Origin: Bacillota bacterium | GTDB lineage: Bacteria > Bacillota > Clostridia > Lachnospirales > Lachnospiraceae | DNA: 64,000 nucleotides | Direction of reading: 5' to 3' | Assembly (NCBI GenBank): GCA_023408815.1 | Contig: JAEYJO010000049.1 | Span: 1-64,000 of the forward strand | Part shown: piece after piece, positions 1 through 7,666 of the stretch | Layout of the letters: each line of letters begins with the position of its first letter | Numbering within the stretch: the stretch's first letter is position 1 | Program-made: the position numbers and the translations under genes | Notes under the pieces: model-generated | Seen by the model: the letters and a program-made list of their open reading frames with translations, nothing else | Told to the model about the DNA's origin: nothing | Databases searched by the model: none

Positions 1-82
1 GGAAAGAAAAGGACTCGTGAACGGTACTGATTCAGGTTTCTGGTCACAAATATATAAAATCCCTCAATGGATAAGAAAAATA

Positions 83-106
83 GAGTTAGGATTTGCATCC
101 TAACTC
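83..106. repeat. Perfect inverted repeat (hairpin 1)
   Basis: A 10-bp perfect dyad, GAGTTAGGAT and ATCCTAACTC, separated by a TTGC tetraloop. It lies 120 bp before the first clear gene and 18 bp before a second perfect dyad. No T-run follows, so on its own it is not a classical terminator. It may be the 3' end structure of a gene outside the window or part of a leader RNA. Confidence 0.6.
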
Positions 107-124
107 CGCTTTGTCTACGGTCTG

Positions 125-161
125 AGGCATAGGTGCTTGCACCTATGCCTATTTGGTTTTT
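125..161 (+). terminator. Hairpin with weak T-run, probable terminator of an upstream gene
   Basis: Perfect 12-bp dyad AGGCATAGGTGC / GCACCTATGCCT with a two-base loop, followed by ATTTGGTTTTTA. The stem is strong and the T-run is interrupted. It most likely ends transcription of a gene to the left of the window. An attenuator role ahead of the ABC transporter operon is the alternative, since it sits only about 40 bp before that operon's first start codon. Confidence 0.5.
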
Positions 162-202
162 AGCAGAATAATTTGCTTCTAAAAATAGGAAGGAGGAAAA
201 AA

Positions 203-976
203 ATGGTAGAAGAAAAAAGTAAGGTTCTCTCTGTAAATAATCTATTTATGGCGTTTGGAGATCTGCAAGTAATTAATGGTGTGAGCATGGAAGTAGAGCA
301 GGGAGAAGTCATTGTAATTCTTGGACCGAGTGGCTCTGGTAAGACAACATTTTTACGCTGCTTGAATTTCCTGGAGCGGGCAAAAGAAGGTACCATAAAA
401 ATTGGCGATTGTGAAGTGAATCATGCGGATTACTCGAGAGCAACAAAAAAGAAGATATTAGAAATCAGAAAGCATTCAGCAATGGTATTTCAGAATTACA
501 ACTTATTTAAAAACAAGACTTTACTTCAAAATGTTATGGAGGGATTAACCGTAGTAAGAAAAACAAAGAGATCTCAGGCGGAAGCAAAAAGCCGGGAAAT
601 GCTAGACAAGGTAGGACTCGGCGACCGGTTAGACCATTACCCGGCAATGCTATCCGGCGGACAACAGCAGAGAGCCAGCATTGCAAGGGCACTTGTATTA
701 AATCCGGACGTGATTCTGTTTGATGAGCCTACATCCGCGCTGGATCCCGAACTGGTAGGAGAGGTACTTGGAACCATGAAGCGGATTGCGGAATCGGGAA
801 TTACCATGGTAGTTGTAACACATGAAATCGGATTTGCCAAAGAGGTAGCTACCAGAGTGGTATTTATGGATGGCGGCGTAATCGTAGAAGACGGAACTCC
901 TGAAGAAGTCATTGGAAATCCAAAGAATGATAGAACCAAGCAGTTTTTAAATATTATCAAAGAAAAGAATAAATAA
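203..976 (+). CDS. Polar amino-acid-type ABC transporter, ATP-binding protein
   Basis: Cytoplasmic ATPase of a GlnQ/HisP-type importer that powers uptake of a polar amino acid or related compound. Visible motifs in order are Walker A GPSGSGKT (about residues 37-44), the Q-loop region MVFQNYNLF, signature LSGGQQQR, Walker [13 protein letters not shown] and the switch histidine in VVVTHE. Length (257 residues) is normal for the family. The ATG at 203 was preferred to an in-frame ATG at 173 because AGGAGG lies just upstream of 203. It is followed by its lipoprotein partner after 54 bp and by the permease two genes later. The substrate cannot be read from the sequence. Confidence 0.95.
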   Translation: MVEEKSKVLSVNNLFMAFGDLQVINGVSMEVEQGEVIVILGPSGSGKTTFLRCLNFLERAKEGTIKIGDCEVNHADYSRATKKKILEIRKHSAMVFQNYNLFKNKTLLQNVMEGLTVVRKTKRSQAEAKSREMLDKVGLGDRLDHYPAMLSGGQQQRASIARALVLNPDVILFDEPTSALDPELVGEVLGTMKRIAESGITMVVVTHEIGFAKEVATRVVFMDGGVIVEDGTPEEVIGNPKNDRTKQFLNIIKEKNK

Positions 977-1030
977 TATATGGTAACTATTGTAATTTAA
1001 AAATAAAAAGTAGACGAGGAGAACATCATT

Positions 1031-1969
1031 ATGAAAAGAAAAGTAATTGCGGCAGTATTAACCATCGGCATGATGGCAATGACAATCACAGGATGCGGAA
1101 GTAGTTCCTCCGAAGAAGCGGCAGCAGACAGCGCAACTGAAACAGCTGCAGAGGAAACTGTGGAAGCAGAAACGGAAGTGGAACCGGAAACAGAAGTGGC
1201 GGCAGAAACAGAGTCCACTACTTACCGTGTTGTGACAGCATCGGTATATGCACCTTTCTGTTATCTCAATGAAGAGAATGAGCTGGATGGATATGATGTG
1301 GATATCATGAAGGCAATCGACGAATATGATGATACCATTGATTTTACATATGAGTGGTGTGACTGGGCGTCTATGCTTCCGGGACTGGATGCGGGAAGAT
1401 ATGATTTGTGTGTTTATGAATTAGGCCGTAATGAGGATAGAGAATCCATGTATCACTTTGGAAATGTGCCTTATTCCAATTCCGCCGGAGCAGGAATCAT
1501 TACCACGGCAGAGCATTCTGACTGGACAAGCTTTGAAGATATTGCAGCTGCAGGAGATGCAGTCATCGGATGTATCGTTGGCTCTAACTATACGGAGTAT
1601 GTGGAAGCATATCTGAAAGAGAATCCCGATGCGTTCCAGATAAACTATTATGAAACAGAAATCGATGCAGTTCTTGAGGACGTGGTAAACGGACGTATTG
1701 ATGCAACCATTAATGACGGTACGGTTGCTCTTGAAAAGGCAAAAGTAAGCGGTATTGAAGACCAGCTTCAGGTTACAGGATATGTAACAGATCCGGTTCC
1801 TGTATGGGCAGTATATCCGCAGTCTGATCTTGGAGAAGAACTGTCAGCTAAGATGGATGAGGATATCAAAGCGCTGTATGAAAATGGAACCTTGGCTGAA
1901 ATAGCAACGAAATGGCTTGGCGACGATTATGTTATCAGCTCTTTGGCAGACACCGAGTACTTTAAATAA
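1031..1969 (+). CDS. ABC transporter substrate-binding lipoprotein, amino-acid (SBP_bac_3) type
   Basis: Extracellular binding protein of the transporter encoded by its neighbours. It starts with a lipoprotein signal peptide (MKRKVIAAVLT) ending in the lipobox ITGC at about residue 22. A Ser/Glu/Thr/Ala-rich acidic linker to about residue 65 presumably spans the cell wall. The rest is a periplasmic-binding-protein fold of the family-3 type, with typical segments ELDGYDVDIMKAI and DATINDGTVAL. Length 312 is slightly long because of the linker. SD GACGAGGAGAA precedes the ATG. A stable hairpin follows the gene at once, which may stabilise its message relative to downstream genes. Confidence 0.93.
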   Translation: MKRKVIAAVLTIGMMAMTITGCGSSSSEEAAADSATETAAEETVEAETEVEPETEVAAETESTTYRVVTASVYAPFCYLNEENELDGYDVDIMKAIDEYDDTIDFTYEWCDWASMLPGLDAGRYDLCVYELGRNEDRESMYHFGNVPYSNSAGAGIITTAEHSDWTSFEDIAAAGDAVIGCIVGSNYTEYVEAYLKENPDAFQINYYETEIDAVLEDVVNGRIDATINDGTVALEKAKVSGIEDQLQVTGYVTDPVPVWAVYPQSDLGEELSAKMDEDIKALYENGTLAEIATKWLGDDYVISSLADTEYFK

Positions 1970-1978
1970 AAAGGAGAC

Positions 1979-2002
1979 GATGGACTGCTTCGGCAGTCCA
2001 TC
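1979..2002 (+). promoter_or_regulatory. Intra-operon RNA hairpin between binding protein and M20 gene
   Basis: Perfect 10-bp stem GATGGACTGC / GCAGTCCATC closed by a UUCG tetraloop, one of the most stable RNA loops. It follows the binding-protein stop by 9 bp and has no T-run. It lies between an AAGGAG at 1971-1976 and the M20 start at 2014. It may protect the 3' end of the binding-protein message, and it may also bring the SD close to the M20 start when folded. Confidence 0.7.
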
Positions 2003-2024
2003 TGATAAATGGTATGGACATTAA
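1980..2024 (+). CDS. Possible 14-residue leader peptide overlapping the M20 gene
   Basis: The ATG at 1980 follows AAGGAG with a short 3-nt gap and opens a 14-codon frame (MDCFGSPSDKWYGH) that stops at 2022-2024, inside the start of the M20 gene. If translated, it would melt the UUCG hairpin and could deliver ribosomes to the ATG at 2014 by reinitiation. The SD spacing is shorter than ideal and nothing shows that the peptide matters. It could simply be chance. Confidence 0.25.
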   Translation: MDCFGSPSDKWYGH

Positions 2025-3195
2025 AAAGGCAATAACAGATAACGTTACAGAGGGAATCAGGCACTATCAGAGACTGCATCGGATGCCGGAACTCGGATGG
2101 CAGGAAACGCAGACAGCAGCATATATTGTTTCTGTATTGGAGGAATATAAAATTGCATTTGAACGTGTTGCAGGGACAGGGATTATTGCAACCATTCAGG
2201 GTGAAAAGCCGGGACATACCCTGGGGCTGCGGGCAGATATCGACGGACTCCCCATAACGGAAAAAACAGGATTACCTTTTGCGTCCAGACAGGAGGGAAG
2301 GATGCACGCCTGCGGTCATGACGGGCACTCGTCAGCATTGCTTGTAACCGGAAAAATATTACAGGAATGCAGGAGAGATCTTCACGGCACAGTAAAATTA
2401 ATTTTTCAGCCATCGGAGGAATACCTTCCGAGTGGTGCCAGAATTATATGCGAGACAGGAAAATGTGATGATTGTGACATCATTGCCGGGCTTCATTTGA
2501 GAAGCGATATTCCGTTGGGAAAGATTGTTTCAGAGCCGGGGGAATGTATGGCAGCCTCTGCCGGAATTAGTATTTTAATTACAGGTCAGGTTGCACATGC
2601 CGCGACGCCGGAGCTCGGGGTAGATGCTACGGTTGCGGCGGCAGCTGTCTTACTGAATCTGCAGACCGCAGTGAGCAGAGAACTTTCCATAGCGGAGAGT
2701 GCGATACTTACAATAGGAAAAATGGAATCCGGAATTGCAAAAAATATTATTTCCGGGCAGGCAAAGTTAGAAGGAACACTTCGGTATTATCAGCCGGAGG
2801 TAGAGACAAGGTTAGCAGAAAGTATTGAAAGAATATGTATCCGTACAGCGCAGGCTTATGGTGCATGCGCGAAGGTAACAGTTGAAAGAGCTTGTGCCCC
2901 GGTTATAAATGATAGTAGACTTGCAGCAATAGGCAAACAGGCGATTATTAAAATGTATGGAAAGGAAACGCTTTATCTGTATCCGAAAAGTGGGCTGAAT
3001 GAAGACTTTTCCGAATATGCATCAATCTGTCCGGTCATGTATTTTTTGGTTGGAGCTGCAAGCAAGAATTCTGCAGAGAACTTTCCGCATCACAGTGAAA
3101 GATTTCAGATCAAAGAAGAAAGCATTGAATATGCAATAGGTACATATCTTGCATTTGCTTTAGAATATTTAAACGATGAGGAGGAAGCATTATGA
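2014..3195 (+). CDS. M20-family amidohydrolase (hippurate hydrolase/IAA-amino-acid hydrolase type)
   Basis: Probable cytoplasmic metal-dependent amidohydrolase that splits an acyl group from an N-acyl amino acid. Family residues are visible: MHACGHDGHSS (about residues 95-105) with metal-ligand Cys and His, QPSEE with the catalytic Glu pair, AGLHLRSD, and a late FPHHSERF histidine motif. Length 393 is typical. Its stop overlaps the permease start by ATGA. Position between binding protein and permease suggests that the imported compound, or one form of it, is an N-acylated or N-substituted amino acid. The start is uncertain because no SD lies at normal distance; see the hairpin and mini-frame just upstream. 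Confidence 0.9.
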   Translation: MDIKKAITDNVTEGIRHYQRLHRMPELGWQETQTAAYIVSVLEEYKIAFERVAGTGIIATIQGEKPGHTLGLRADIDGLPITEKTGLPFASRQEGRMHACGHDGHSSALLVTGKILQECRRDLHGTVKLIFQPSEEYLPSGARIICETGKCDDCDIIAGLHLRSDIPLGKIVSEPGECMAASAGISILITGQVAHAATPELGVDATVAAAAVLLNLQTAVSRELSIAESAILTIGKMESGIAKNIISGQAKLEGTLRYYQPEVETRLAESIERICIRTAQAYGACAKVTVERACAPVINDSRLAAIGKQAIIKMYGKETLYLYPKSGLNEDFSEYASICPVMYFLVGAASKNSAENFPHHSERFQIKEESIEYAIGTYLAFALEYLNDEEEAL

Positions 3196-3896
3196 GAGGA
3201 TTAGATTGGCAGTTTATGTGGGAGAATCTGTCGGTGATAGCGACAGGTGTTCAATACACATTAATGATTGCTGTTGTATCTATTATTTTTGGTACAATCA
3301 TTGGTCTGGTAACCGCATTATGCAGAATGTATAAGGTCCCTGTATTATCCCAGCTTGCAAATGTTTATATTGCAATTATAAGAGGCACACCACTGATGAT
3401 TCAGATTTTAGTAGTATACTATGGAATTCCAAGATTTTTAAACTGGATAAATTCTCAATATGGATCGAATCTGGATGTAAACAGTATACCGGCCATGAAC
3501 TTTATGTATTTTTGCTTCTCGTTATATATGGGCTCTTATCTTTCCGAGTTGATTCGTGGATGTATTGCCGGTGTAGATGCGGGACAGATGGAAGCGTGTT
3601 ATTCGGTGGGAATGACAACGGCGCAGGGAATGATTCGCGTAGTGCTGCCTCAGGCGTTAGTCAGTGCACTTCCGAATTTTGGGAACCAGTTTATTGGATT
3701 GATTAAAGACGCGTCTCTTGCCTTTGCGGTATCTATTCCTGAGATTCTCGGGCAGGCAAAGATTCTCGCAGGGCGAACGTCTCGGTTCTTAGAAGCATAT
3801 TTGGATGCTGCATTGATATATTTCATTATATGCCTGATTTTCCAGAAGCTTTTAACAATTCTTGAGAAAAAGAGCAAACGTCACGTAAGGCAATAA
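3192..3896 (+). CDS. Polar amino-acid-type ABC transporter, permease
   Basis: Inner-membrane channel of the importer (HisMQ/GlnP type). The protein has an N-terminal membrane helix (about residues 20-42) and the family signature YIAIIRGTPLMIQ. The coupling-helix region around GMTTAQGMIRVVLPQALVSALPN contacts the ATPase, and further helices follow to about residue 225. At 234 residues the length is normal. Only one permease gene is present, so the channel is probably a homodimer. It overlaps the M20 stop by 4 nt, which indicates translational coupling. Confidence 0.95.
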   Translation: MRGLDWQFMWENLSVIATGVQYTLMIAVVSIIFGTIIGLVTALCRMYKVPVLSQLANVYIAIIRGTPLMIQILVVYYGIPRFLNWINSQYGSNLDVNSIPAMNFMYFCFSLYMGSYLSELIRGCIAGVDAGQMEACYSVGMTTAQGMIRVVLPQALVSALPNFGNQFIGLIKDASLAFAVSIPEILGQAKILAGRTSRFLEAYLDAALIYFIICLIFQKLLTILEKKSKRHVRQ

Positions 3897-3914
3897 GAGC
3901 AGGATGTGAAGCGT

Positions 3915-4649
3915 ATGGATTTAAAAGAACAAATAATAGGAATAATTCATGGTACGATGGAAGCTTCGGGGTATCAGAGCCGGTATAGGGAACCTCTGGT
4001 GGGGTTTGTGGCAGCGGATAATCCAAAGTATGGTGAATTAGATGCCATTATTGGGAATAAGATGATACTTCCTGACGAAATCCTTCCGGGAGCGAAAACG
4101 GTAATCGTATACTTTCTTCCATATAGTGAGGAGTTAGGGAAAAAAATTCAGGGAGAGGCAAGCATCTATCAGGAATGGTCGGATCAATATACCGTTACTA
4201 ATAATCTGCTGTCAGAGATATCGGATGAAATTATGGCATTTCTGGAACGCAATAATTATAAGGTCACCGGTATTCCGCCAACGAATAATTATGATGCAGA
4301 TACGCTGACTTCCCAGTGGTCCCATAAGTCAATTGCAGCGATGGCAGGAATCGGAAGCTTTGGACTAAATCGCCTTCTTGTTACCAGGTATGGAACGGCA
4401 GGAAGAATCAACAGCCTGATTACAAGTGCGGTTATAGAACCGTCCGAGTACACAGGCCATCAGTACTGTCTGTATTATCAATCCGGAAAATGCAAAGCAT
4501 GTCTTGAGAAATGCCCGACAGGAGCAATTTCGGAGCATGGGATCGACAAATTCCGCTGTAATGCATATCTGGATGGAAAGAACGTACATGAATCTCAGCA
4601 GGGGTGTCCCATGTGCAGCTCCGGGCCATGTACATATAGAGGATTTTAG
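3915..4649 (+). CDS. QueG-like 4Fe-4S double-cluster protein
   Basis: Resembles the iron-sulfur part of epoxyqueuosine-reductase-like proteins. AAMAGIGSFGLNRLLVT matches the QueG AGLGWIGKN region. A cluster motif CKACLEKCP follows an earlier Cys near residue 188, and a second Cys set CNAYL...CPMCSSGPC closes the protein. At 244 residues it is shorter than QueG (about 310-380), so an electron-transfer or accessory role is as likely as tRNA modification. ATG 3915 was chosen over GTG 3906 because AGGA at 3901-3904 is too close to the GTG. It sits in the transporter/oxidase operon, which is not a usual queG context. Confidence 0.7.
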   Translation: MDLKEQIIGIIHGTMEASGYQSRYREPLVGFVAADNPKYGELDAIIGNKMILPDEILPGAKTVIVYFLPYSEELGKKIQGEASIYQEWSDQYTVTNNLLSEISDEIMAFLERNNYKVTGIPPTNNYDADTLTSQWSHKSIAAMAGIGSFGLNRLLVTRYGTAGRINSLITSAVIEPSEYTGHQYCLYYQSGKCKACLEKCPTGAISEHGIDKFRCNAYLDGKNVHESQQGCPMCSSGPCTYRGF

Positions 4650-4650
4650 G

Positions 4651-5433
4651 ATGGGAATAAAATATACAGATCATGATCATGAGGAAATAAAAGCCTTAAG
4701 TCTTAAATGGTGGGAAAAGAAGCCTGTGCAGGCAGAGGATATATTCGAGTATGCTGTTTTACAGTACCGTTTGAAAGATTTTGAAGCAGCAGTGTCCAAT
4801 TTGAAATTAGCCGTCGAAATGGAATACACGGCTTCTTATTATTTATATGCAGACTGTCTGTATCATTTTCTGTCTGTACCGGATAAGAAAACGGCGCACA
4901 TATATTACCGGAAGTTTTTGGAAGAAACCACCGAGGAGAAAGAGCCGCAGATAATATACCAAAGAGCTATGTGTTATGCTTACGGATTAGGAAATATACA
5001 GGATGATGCAAAGGCTGACGCTCTTTTTTCACAGATAAAAGATAAATGCGGTGAAGCAAAATATGAGTTGGGATGTGCGTATCGGGACGCAACATTGGGA
5101 TTGCCGCAAGATAATGAAAAGGCAGAAAGATATCTTCGGGAAGCTTATGATAATTATGCGGAGCAGGCTATTTTTGCACTTTACCAATTATATGAATGTA
5201 ACTGGGAGACCTTTCCCTATCAAAGAGAACTGACAGAAGCGTACAGCTATCAGATAGGAAAATACGCGAGAGTAATTCATGTGAATCCGTCCGTGCAGGC
5301 GTATCAGAATCTGGCGGAACTGTATTTACACGGTTTTCCGGGAGATGTAGGTGAGGATGACGCGAGATTCAAGAGAAAAGCAAATAAATACCTTAAAAAA
5401 ATACAGCAAATGAAATCACAGCAAAAAGTGTAG
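4651..5433 (+). CDS. Sel1/TPR-repeat protein of unknown function
   Basis: A 260-residue soluble helical-repeat protein. Repeat units are visible as FEAAVSNLKLAVEME, YQRAMCYAYGLGNIQDDAKADALF and YELGCAYRDATLGLPQDNEKAERYL, the last two matching Sel1-like repeats. There is no signal peptide or membrane segment. The start is ATG 4651, one base after the previous stop, with AGAGGA at 4639-4644. Such repeats mediate protein contacts, so a scaffold or regulatory role near the flavoprotein complex encoded next is possible, but the function is unknown. Confidence 0.75.
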   Translation: MGIKYTDHDHEEIKALSLKWWEKKPVQAEDIFEYAVLQYRLKDFEAAVSNLKLAVEMEYTASYYLYADCLYHFLSVPDKKTAHIYYRKFLEETTEEKEPQIIYQRAMCYAYGLGNIQDDAKADALFSQIKDKCGEAKYELGCAYRDATLGLPQDNEKAERYLREAYDNYAEQAIFALYQLYECNWETFPYQRELTEAYSYQIGKYARVIHVNPSVQAYQNLAELYLHGFPGDVGEDDARFKRKANKYLKKIQQMKSQQKV

Positions 5434-5444
5434 AGGTAGAAACC

Positions 5445-5771
5445 ATGAGAGTAATAGAGCATCCAATTTTAGATTCCATAGAGAATCGCAGAAAAGTAAC
5501 GTTCACTTTGGATGGAAAGGAAGTAGAAGGATATGAGGGAGAACCTATCGCGGCGGCCCTGAGAGCTATCGGTGTGCTGGCACACCGTTATACTTCCAGA
5601 GAACATAAACCGAGAGGAATTTTCTGCGCGATCGGAAGATGCACCGATTGTGTCATGCTTGTAGATGGCAAACCGAATATCCGCACCTGTGTTATGCCGT
5701 TAAAGGAAGGCATGGTTGTCGAGACACAGGATGGAATATCTAAAAAGGAGATTACGCATGAAGAGATATGA
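5445..5771 (+). CDS. (2Fe-2S)-binding subunit, HcnA/opine-oxidase type
   Basis: Small iron-sulfur subunit (108 residues) of a membrane- or quinone-linked flavoprotein dehydrogenase. The family pattern FTLDGKEVEGYEGEPIAAAL is followed by cluster cysteines in CAIGRCTDC and a fourth Cys in RTC (about residues 62-86), as in HcnA and the N-terminus of sarcosine oxidase alpha. It overlaps the next gene by 14 nt, indicating a co-translated complex with the FAD/NAD-type subunit. Confidence 0.88.
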   Translation: MRVIEHPILDSIENRRKVTFTLDGKEVEGYEGEPIAAALRAIGVLAHRYTSREHKPRGIFCAIGRCTDCVMLVDGKPNIRTCVMPLKEGMVVETQDGISKKEITHEEI

Positions 5772-7329
5772 TCTGGTTGTAATCGGGGCAGGACCGGCAG
5801 GATTATCTGCGGCAATTGAGGCAGCTGGCACAGGAATGCGGGTAGCAGTTTTTGATGAAAATGCGAGACCGGGCGGTCAGCTTTTCAAACAGATACATAA
5901 ATTCTTTGGATCAAAAGAGCATAAAGCAAAGATCCGTGGATTTCAAATTGGAAAAGAACTCTTAGAGGAAGCGGCCAGGTCCGGAGTAGAGGTTCATTTG
6001 AATGCACAGGTGTCCGGAATTCACGACTATCACGGATTGTCTGTTATAGAGAATGAGAAAATACATTTTGTTAAGGGAAATAATATCATCATTGCAACAG
6101 GCGCTTCTGAAAATATGCTTCCCTTTGACGGGTGGACCCTTCCGGGAGTAATTGGCGCGGGCGCGGCTCAGACTATGGTTAATCTGCACAGGGTATGTCC
6201 TGGAAAACGGGTGCTTATGGTAGGAAGCGGTAACGTTGGACTTGTGGTCAGCTTTCAGCTTAAGCAGGCCGGTATGGATGTGGTTGCGGTAATAGATGCA
6301 GCTCCAAGGATTGGCGGGTATGGTGTACATGCATCAAAGCTTGCAAGGACAGGAGTTCAATTCTATCTTTCCCATACCATTACAAAAGCGATTGGAGAAG
6401 AACAGGTAGAGGGAGCTATAATAAGTAAGGTGGATGAGCATTTCAGGCCAATTCCCGGAACCGAACAGAAACTGGAGGTAGATACCATCTGCATGGCAGT
6501 GGGACTGTCTCCAATGTCCAAGCTGGCAAGAATGGCAGGATGTAAGATGATTGACAAAGGAGGCCTCGTTCCGGAGTGTAATGAGTTTCTGGAAACAAGT
6601 GTTTCCGGAATCTTTGCGGCGGGCGATGTAGCAGGAATTGAGGAAGCGTCATCGGCAATGCTTAACGGAAGAATTGCCGGTGTGGCTGCTGCTATGCGAA
6701 GCGGATACATAGATAAGGAGAGCGGAAGAATAATTGTTGATGAACTAAAATCTTCCTTGGAGCAGCTGCGGGGCGGTATGTTTTCTCACGCGAATCGTGG
6801 AAGGACGGATATGACAGAAACCGATGAAGGCATTGCATTATCTCAGAATATCTTAAAGAAAGGTTATCTTCTGGGAGAAGAGGCAGAACTTTTTCCCGGA
6901 GTCATTCAAAAGGCCGGGGTGCATCCGGTGATTGAGTGTACTCAGAATATTCCTTGCAATCCCTGTCAGGATGCCTGCAAATTTGGTTGCATAAAAGTTG
7001 GAAAGACAATCACTTCACTTCCGGTGGTGGATGGGACGGAAGATTGTAAGAATTGCGGAATGTGTGTGGCGGCATGCTCCGGACAGGCAATTTTTCTCAT
7101 AGATGAGTCGGAAGATGATGAGTATTTGAAGATTACATTGCCTTATGAATTCCTGCCAATACCGGAAAAAGGAGCCGTTGGTAAAGCATTAAACCGGAGT
7201 GGACAAGTAATCTGTGATGCCAAGGTAATGGATTATAAGCTGATACCGGCGTATGACCATACAGCGTTATTGACGATTCAGGTACCCAGGGAATATAAAA
7301 TGGAGGCACGTTTTTATAAAGGAGAATAG
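5758..7329 (+). CDS. FAD/NAD(P)-fold oxidoreductase with C-terminal 2[4Fe-4S] ferredoxin domain, HcnB-like
   Basis: Electron-transfer flavoprotein of the oxidase complex (523 residues). The first Rossmann motif is VVIGAGPAGLSAA near the N-terminus, followed by ARPGGQLF, the ATGASE segment, a second nucleotide fold VLMVGSGNVGLVVS and FAAGDVAG. The C-terminal part (about residues 395-455) has cysteine motifs CNPCQDACKFGC and CKNCGMCVAAC, so two 4Fe-4S clusters are likely. HcnB/OoxA relatives of usual length lack this ferredoxin module. The ATG at 5758 has AAGGAG eight bases upstream; an upstream in-frame ATG at 5716 was rejected. The ferredoxin tail suggests electrons pass to a ferredoxin or membrane acceptor rather than oxygen. 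Confidence 0.9.
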   Translation: MKRYDLVVIGAGPAGLSAAIEAAGTGMRVAVFDENARPGGQLFKQIHKFFGSKEHKAKIRGFQIGKELLEEAARSGVEVHLNAQVSGIHDYHGLSVIENEKIHFVKGNNIIIATGASENMLPFDGWTLPGVIGAGAAQTMVNLHRVCPGKRVLMVGSGNVGLVVSFQLKQAGMDVVAVIDAAPRIGGYGVHASKLARTGVQFYLSHTITKAIGEEQVEGAIISKVDEHFRPIPGTEQKLEVDTICMAVGLSPMSKLARMAGCKMIDKGGLVPECNEFLETSVSGIFAAGDVAGIEEASSAMLNGRIAGVAAAMRSGYIDKESGRIIVDELKSSLEQLRGGMFSHANRGRTDMTETDEGIALSQNILKKGYLLGEEAELFPGVIQKAGVHPVIECTQNIPCNPCQDACKFGCIKVGKTITSLPVVDGTEDCKNCGMCVAACSGQAIFLIDESEDDEYLKITLPYEFLPIPEKGAVGKALNRSGQVICDAKVMDYKLIPAYDHTALLTIQVPREYKMEARFYKGE

Positions 7330-7333
7330 AGAT

Positions 7334-7666
7334 ATGGCTGAATATATGGATAGAACAACGAATATCGGCCCGTTTATTCCGGGTGCGGATGATGATCTGA
7401 TTATCTGCCGATGCGAAGAAGTTACAAAAGGTGAAATCCGCAAGGCCATACACGATGGAATGTGGACATTAAACGAAATCAAACGATTTATACGTCCGGG
7501 GATGGGGCTTTGTCAGGGACAGACATGTGGAAAAATTGTGAAAGGAATTGTGGCAAAAGAGCTTTCAGTTGCGGCGGCTTCGTTAGAGGAAGTAACGGCA
7601 AGAACACCGAACAGACCGGTGGAAATGTCGGTTTACAGAAAGGGAATGAAAGACTATGAATCATGA
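7334..7666 (+). CDS. BFD-like [2Fe-2S]-binding subunit
   Basis: A 110-residue protein with the bacterioferritin-associated-ferredoxin-like domain. CRC (about residues 25-27) and CQGQTC (about residues 60-65) are the four cluster ligands, with the typical helical stretch between them. In opine/nopaline oxidases and related proline dehydrogenases this domain is usually fused to the C-terminus of the HcnB-like subunit. Here it is free-standing and that position in the HcnB-like protein is taken by a ferredoxin domain. It overlaps the next gene by 11 nt. Confidence 0.85.
   Translation: MAEYMDRTTNIGPFIPGADDDLIICRCEEVTKGEIRKAIHDGMWTLNEIKRFIRPGMGLCQGQTCGKIVKGIVAKELSVAAASLEEVTARTPNRPVEMSVYRKGMKDYES

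Noticed and set aside
2..103. Frame open from the left edge (33 codons, ending at the TAA at 101-103), a possible C-terminus of an upstream gene
   Set aside because: The peptide shows no recognisable motif, and a second frame is also open for a few codons. Too short to support a gene call, although an upstream gene ending here is plausible.
997..1218. Antisense frame (73 residues, Ser/Ala/Val-rich) opposite the lipoprotein linker
   Set aside because: It mirrors the low-complexity acidic linker codons, has no SD, and is typical of a shadow frame.
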